DNA of 9,939 nucleotides from the NCBI GenBank assembly GCA_027066695.1, contig JAMONE010000145.1:1-9939 (forward strand), read 5' to 3'. Source of the DNA: Micavibrio sp. (GTDB lineage: Bacteria; Pseudomonadota; Alphaproteobacteria; Micavibrionales; Micavibrionaceae). The notes beneath the pieces are model-generated. The model worked only from the letters and a program-made list of their open reading frames with translations, ran no database searches and was not told where the DNA came from. The position numbers and the translations under genes were made by a program. Of this stretch, positions 6,964 to 9,939 are shown one piece after another; within the stretch, counting starts at the first letter, position 1; every line of letters begins with the position of its first letter.

Positions 6964-7430
6964 TGTCCCAAACGGCTCAAAGCTCAAGGAAAATATTAAT
7001 TATTAACGGCCCGAACCTTAATATGCTTGGCATGCGTGAGCCTAAAATTTACGGTAGCCAAACACTTGGTGATATTGAAAAGCTATGCGCCCAAAGCGCA
7101 GGTGAGTTTGGCTTTGATATTGACTTCAAGCAATCCAACCATGAAGGCGAAATCATTGATTGGATTCAAGAGGGAAAAGATATATTTGATGGCATCATCA
7201 TAAATGCCGCAGCTTATACTCATACTTCTGTTGCCATCCATGATGCGCTGAAATTGCTTGATTATCCAGTTATTGAAGTTCACCTATCAAATCCCGAAGA
7301 AAGAGAATCTTTCCGCCACCTTTCCTATATAAAACCCATAGCCGCCGCAGTGATAGCTGGCCACGGGGCTAAAGGCTATGTAATAGCAATTAAAGAGCTT
7401 GATAGGATTTTAAAGCGACAAAAGCCTTAA
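6963..7430 (+). CDS. aroQ: type II 3-dehydroquinate dehydratase
   Basis: The enzyme catalyses the third step of the shikimate pathway, removing water from 3-dehydroquinate to give 3-dehydroshikimate. Its 155 residues are typical of the type II dodecameric family. The motifs appear in the usual order: NGPNLNMLGMREPKIYG (15-31) with Arg25 and the catalytic Tyr30 in the mobile lid, QSNHEGEIIDWIQ, NAAAYTHTSVAI, and EVHLSNPEERESFRHLS with His107. The ATG overlaps the stop of the preceding gene by one base (TAATG). GAGGGGG at 6946-6952 lies 10 nt upstream, so the gene is likely translated by coupling within the thioredoxin-fold operon. It ends 11 nt from the convergent accD. Confidence 0.96.
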   Translation: MSQTAQSSRKILIINGPNLNMLGMREPKIYGSQTLGDIEKLCAQSAGEFGFDIDFKQSNHEGEIIDWIQEGKDIFDGIIINAAAYTHTSVAIHDALKLLDYPVIEVHLSNPEERESFRHLSYIKPIAAAVIAGHGAKGYVIAIKELDRILKRQKP

Positions 7431-7443
7431 GCTGCTGTGGCTT
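7422..7443. terminator. possible short bidirectional terminator between aroQ and accD
   Basis: AAGCC (7422-7426) and GGCTT (7439-7443) can form a 5-bp stem with a 12-nt loop, centred between the convergent stops of aroQ and accD. On the minus strand the stem ends in GGCTTTT, a short T tract. The position is right, but the stem is short and the T run is poor, so this is only a candidate. Confidence 0.27.
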
Positions 7444-8383
7444 ATTTAGATTCTTTTGGCGTAGAAGGTTTGGAAGGTTTTTTTGTTCCGTTCTTCTTAT
7501 TTTTTTTTGTACCATTAAAATCAGGTATTGAAGCTTTCTGCGTTAAGATGCTTATGACATTAACCAGAGCTCTCTTCATTTCCTTACGCTCAACTACCAT
7601 GTCAACAATGCCGTGTTCCAGCAGATATTCAGCCGTTTGGAAATTATCGGGTAGAGTTTCGCGCACCGTCTCCTCGATAACGCGTCTTCCTGCAAAACCA
7701 ATCATAGTACCAGGTTCAGCGATATGAATATCACCAACCATCGCAAAAGATGCGCTAACTCCGCCAGTTGTAGGGTCTGTTAGAATTACAATATAAGGCA
7801 GGCCAGCATTTTTAACCATCTCCACTGCAATGATAGAGCGCGGCATCTGCATTAGCGAGAGCATCCCCTCTTGCATACGCGCCCCGCCAGATGCAGGAAT
7901 AGTGATTAATGTTGCTTTATTGGCAAGCGCAAGCTCGGCGGCTTTAACAATAGCTTCGCCGACAACCATGCTCATAGAGCCGCCCATATAGCGGAAGTTA
8001 AATGCCGCAACAACGACCTTTAATCCGCCCATTTCACCGCTGGCAATTGTGATTGCTTCGTTAAGGCCTGTTTTTGCTTGTGCATCTTTAATGCGATCAA
8101 CATAGCGTTTTTGGTCTTTGAATTTCAAAGGATCATGCGCAACTTTTGGCAGATCATGCGAGGTGTATTTGCCTTCATCGAACATCATTTCCAAACGATC
8201 AGCCACGCTAAAGCGCAAGTGATGCCCACAATGATAGCAAACATTGTGATTAACGGCCAAATCACGATGAAAAAGCATCCCCTCGCAAGAGCTACATTTT
8301 TGCCATAAATTATCAGGCATTTCTTTTTGCTCACCAACAAAAGAGCGGATACGCGGTGGAATTAGATTTGATAGCCAGTTCAT
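7442..8383 (-). CDS. accD: acetyl-CoA carboxylase carboxyltransferase subunit beta
   Basis: AccD with AccA forms the carboxyltransferase that moves the carboxyl group from biotin on AccB to acetyl-CoA, giving malonyl-CoA for fatty acid synthesis. It has 313 residues (304 in E. coli). The N-terminal zinc ribbon has all four cysteines: Cys30, Cys33, Cys49 and Cys52. The crotonase-fold carboxyltransferase domain shows PASGGARMQEGMLSLMQM, DPTTGGVSASFAMVGD and GFAGRRVIEETVRE. The last 28 residues form a lysine-rich, low-complexity tail with GTKK twice, which is probably disordered. Its ATG is preceded by AAGGA with a 6-nt spacer in the 17-nt gap after trpA, so trpA and accD form a two-gene operon. 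Its usual alphaproteobacterial neighbour folC is not downstream; aroQ lies there in the opposite direction. Confidence 0.96.
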   Translation of the reverse strand: MNWLSNLIPPRIRSFVGEQKEMPDNLWQKCSSCEGMLFHRDLAVNHNVCYHCGHHLRFSVADRLEMMFDEGKYTSHDLPKVAHDPLKFKDQKRYVDRIKDAQAKTGLNEAITIASGEMGGLKVVVAAFNFRYMGGSMSMVVGEAIVKAAELALANKATLITIPASGGARMQEGMLSLMQMPRSIIAVEMVKNAGLPYIVILTDPTTGGVSASFAMVGDIHIAEPGTMIGFAGRRVIEETVRETLPDNFQTAEYLLEHGIVDMVVERKEMKRALVNVISILTQKASIPDFNGTKKNKKNGTKKPSKPSTPKESK

Positions 8384-8400
8384 AATTATTCCTTAAATTC

Positions 8401-9192
8401 TTACTTTAAAACATTTGATAATGACTTAACCAAGTCTAAAACAGGCGAAATATTTCCATTATCTGTATCTTTAACTTTATCAACAATAGCAGAACCAACC
8501 ACCACTGCATCGCCTAAAGATGACATTTTTAATGCATCGTCAGGGGTTTTAATACCAAAACCAATTGCGATTGGCAATGTTGTCTTTGATTTTATCATAT
8601 CAAGATGAGGCTTTAGCGCGTTTATATCGGCTTTTGCTGTGCCTGTAACGCCTGTAATGGATACATAATATAGAAAGCCACTTGCCCCTTCTAAAACTTT
8701 GGGAAGACGTTTCTCATCGGTTGTAGGGGTTGCAAGGCGGATAATATCAATGCCGTGTTTTTGCGTATGCTCACGCAAAGGCGCATCTTCTTCGGGCGGC
8801 AGGTCAACGATAATCAAGCCATCAACGCCTGCTTTGCTTGCATCCTGTGCAAATTTTTCATAGCCGTAGGTAAATATAGGATTAGCATAACCCATTAAAA
8901 TAATGGGTGTGTGGTCATTATCTACTCTGAATTTACGCACCATATCAATAGTATGATGCATATTCGCGCCTGCTTTTAATGCGCGTTGTCCCGCGCGTTG
9001 AATAGTAATACCTTCCGCTGCAGGATCGGTGAAAGGCATGCCAAGCTCTATAATATCCGCTCCAGCATCGGGCAAGGCTTTCAGAACTTTTAAGCTATTC
9101 TCCAAATCAGGATCACCCGCCATAATATATGTCACAAGCGCGGTACTACCCTCTTGTGTCAAGCTTTCAAATTTCTTTTCAATTCTACTCAT
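8401..9192 (-). CDS. trpA: tryptophan synthase subunit alpha
   Basis: TrpA cleaves indole-3-glycerol phosphate to indole and glyceraldehyde-3-phosphate, and indole passes to the partner subunit TrpB. The 263 residues form a complete TIM barrel of the usual length (268 in E. coli) and align in number with the E. coli protein at the start. The active-site segment ELGMPFTDPAAEGITIQ keeps catalytic Glu49 but has Glu60 where the enzyme normally has the catalytic Asp60. The DNA codon is GAA, so this is not a translation slip. The loop 6 segment SITGVTGTA and the phosphate-binding GFGI are present. A GTGGA-type site precedes the ATG. It leads the trpA-accD operon and is separated from trpB and trpF, which are not in the window. 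No Trp-rich leader peptide or attenuator is visible upstream. Confidence 0.93.
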   Translation of the reverse strand: MSRIEKKFESLTQEGSTALVTYIMAGDPDLENSLKVLKALPDAGADIIELGMPFTDPAAEGITIQRAGQRALKAGANMHHTIDMVRKFRVDNDHTPIILMGYANPIFTYGYEKFAQDASKAGVDGLIIVDLPPEEDAPLREHTQKHGIDIIRLATPTTDEKRLPKVLEGASGFLYYVSITGVTGTAKADINALKPHLDMIKSKTTLPIAIGFGIKTPDDALKMSSLGDAVVVGSAIVDKVKDTDNGNISPVLDLVKSLSNVLK

Positions 9193-9281
9193 TTATATTT
9201 TCCACTTTAAATATCCCCCCTGTCATCTAACATGTTTAAGAATTTTTTTCACCCTTTTATTCGCAAGTTTTTCTATATGCT

Positions 9282-9322
9282 TTGACATTATGCTTTAACT
9301 TTTGTATTCAAGTGTTTAGAAT
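9282..9322 (+). promoter_or_regulatory. promoter region for accB-accC
   Basis: Two overlapping sigma70-like readings are possible. The first is a perfect -35, TTGACA (9282-9287), a 17-nt spacer and a poor -10, TATTCA (9305-9310). The second is a poor -35, TTTAAC (9294-9299), a 17-nt spacer and a good -10, TAGAAT (9317-9322, five of six). Either would drive accB, which starts at 9358. The inverted repeat 9304-9329 covers both -10 candidates. Confidence 0.48.
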
Positions 9323-9329
9323 TGAATAC
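9304..9329. repeat. perfect 8-bp dyad at the accBC promoter, possible operator
   Basis: GTATTCAA (9304-9311) and TTGAATAC (9322-9329) are exact inverted copies with a 10-nt spacer, making a 26-bp dyad. It overlaps the -10 elements and the probable transcription start of accB. The geometry fits a dimeric regulator binding two major-groove faces, or a small leader hairpin. No regulator gene is in the window to pair it with. Confidence 0.4.
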
Positions 9330-9357
9330 CAGTTATTAATAACAATAAGATTTACAG

Positions 9358-9807
9358 ATGAAAATTAACTCAAAAGCAATCAAAGAATTAGCTGACCTAA
9401 TTAATGAAACAGGACTAACAGAGATAGAAGTTGCCGATGGTGATAAGGTTATCCGTGTTAGTATGGGGGGAAGTGTTGTTGCTAGCGCACCTGCATCTAC
9501 GGTAATGGCATCTGATCCTGCTATTCCACAAAAGGCCAGCCTTGATGCTCCAGCAAATGTTGCGTCCGCGCATCCCGGAGCGGTTAAATCGCCGATGGTC
9601 GGAACGGTTTATCTACAATCTGATCCTGATTCCCCTGCCTTTGTGAAAAAAGGTGATAATGTTAATGCGGGTGATACACTCGTAATTGTCGAAGCGATGA
9701 AAGTTATGAACCCTATCAAAGCTGAAAAATCAGGCACAGTAACCCAAATTCTGGTTGAAAATGCTCAGCCAATTGAATTTGGTGATGTTTTGATAGTTAT
9801 TGAATAA
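9358..9807 (+). CDS. accB: biotin carboxyl carrier protein of acetyl-CoA carboxylase
   Basis: AccB carries the biotin that AccC carboxylates and AccA-AccD discharges onto acetyl-CoA. It has 149 residues (156 in E. coli). An N-terminal region of about 38 residues (IKELADLINETGLTEIEV) binds biotin carboxylase in this family. An Ala/Pro/Ser-rich flexible linker follows (about 40-75). The C-terminal biotinyl domain opens with VKSPMVGTVYL, carries the attachment motif EAMKVMN with biotinyl Lys115, and keeps the protruding-thumb region SDPDSPAFVKKG expected of true acetyl-CoA carboxylase BCCPs. Val116 replaces the commoner Met or Leu after the lysine. The ATG has a modest AAGA site 7 nt upstream. 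accC follows 66 nt later with no terminator, so accB and accC should be co-transcribed. Confidence 0.96.
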   Translation: MKINSKAIKELADLINETGLTEIEVADGDKVIRVSMGGSVVASAPASTVMASDPAIPQKASLDAPANVASAHPGAVKSPMVGTVYLQSDPDSPAFVKKGDNVNAGDTLVIVEAMKVMNPIKAEKSGTVTQILVENAQPIEFGDVLIVIE

Positions 9808-9873
9808 CTTTATTAACTTATAGATATAAAGAATCAATAACTATGCTCCAGATAAATAGATGGATGAATAAAG

Positions 9874-9939
9874 ATGTTTAAAAAAATATTGATAGCTAAC
9901 CGCGGTGAGATCGCCCTTCGTATTATTCGTGCGTGTCGT
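9874..9939 (+). CDS. accC: biotin carboxylase of acetyl-CoA carboxylase, 5' end only
   Basis: The first 22 codons (MFKKILIANRGEIALRIIRA, then CR) run off the right edge. The sequence KILIANRGEIALRIIRACR is the standard start of the biotin carboxylase N-terminal domain. With accB immediately upstream, it is accC rather than the start of a pyruvate or propionyl-CoA carboxylase. The enzyme uses ATP and bicarbonate to carboxylate biotin on AccB. A GGA about 10 nt upstream may serve as the ribosome site. Only the start can be assessed here. Confidence 0.94.
   Translation, partial: MFKKILIANRGEIALRIIRACR

Noticed and set aside
6963..7430. AroQ motif NAAAYTHTS instead of NPGAYTHTS
   Set aside because: Variation at these two positions is common among type II dehydroquinases, and all catalytic residues are present.
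9193..9240. Possible trp leader peptide upstream of trpA (an 8-codon frame starting ATGTTAGATGAC on the minus strand)
   Set aside because: It contains no Trp codons, and there is no alternative-hairpin or terminator structure, so there is no support for attenuation.
9333..9342. Palindrome TTATTAATAA just before accB
   Set aside because: It is a 10-bp all-AT palindrome in AT-rich leader DNA, which is expected by chance and has no matching second copy nearby.
9808..9873. Short frame of 12 codons (from ATG at 9844) between accB and accC
   Set aside because: It has no ribosome site and overlaps the accC start in another frame. It is best seen as leader sequence.

Overview
The window comes from a bacterial chromosome and most likely from a fairly AT-rich alphaproteobacterium. 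The gene contents and neighbourhoods fit that group: a type II AroQ beside DsbA-like proteins and near accB-accC, trpA followed by accD, an alpha-style HolA (YGPDIGLV), and a DUF3108 protein. The organism appears able to make lysine/meso-diaminopimelate, aromatic amino acids, tryptophan and fatty acids, which points to a free-living or metabolically capable lineage rather than a strongly reduced symbiont. Coding is dense: I count eleven complete genes plus one partial gene at each edge. I see no mobile elements, tRNA or rRNA genes, or CRISPR arrays.

Layout. (1) Positions 1-183 hold the probable first nine codons of a minus-strand gene that leaves the window at its left edge, with a good sigma70-like promoter. 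(2) dapD and then holA read leftwards from about 2114 to 184. (3) A rightward envelope block follows: a FemAB/GNAT-type aminoacyltransferase, a secreted DUF3108 protein overlapping its end, and glmU (2172-5418). (4) A new promoter at 5466-5494 starts a second rightward unit: an ScsC/DsbA-like secreted thiol oxidoreductase with a TTG start, a membrane-anchored CDQC thioredoxin-fold protein, and aroQ (5544-7430). (5) trpA and accD read leftwards (9192-7442) and meet aroQ tail to tail. (6) accB and the first 22 codons of accC read rightwards from a promoter region at 9282-9329.

How the genes fit together. DapD (meso-DAP), GlmU (UDP-GlcNAc) and the FemAB-like protein all touch peptidoglycan or its precursors, so the left half is an envelope-building neighbourhood. 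In the right half three of the four acetyl-CoA carboxylase genes (accD, accB, accC) sit together. The pair trpA-accD lies between aroQ and accB, in opposite orientation, where aroQ and accBC are commonly adjacent in alphaproteobacteria.

The window is mostly ordinary housekeeping, and I did not find a convincing new system. The points most worth a second look are a Glu at the catalytic Asp60 position of TrpA, the trpA-accD insertion between aroQ and accBC, a perfect 8-bp dyad over the accBC promoter, a FemAB-type transferase coupled to a secreted DUF3108 protein and glmU, and non-canonical active-site loops in GlmU.
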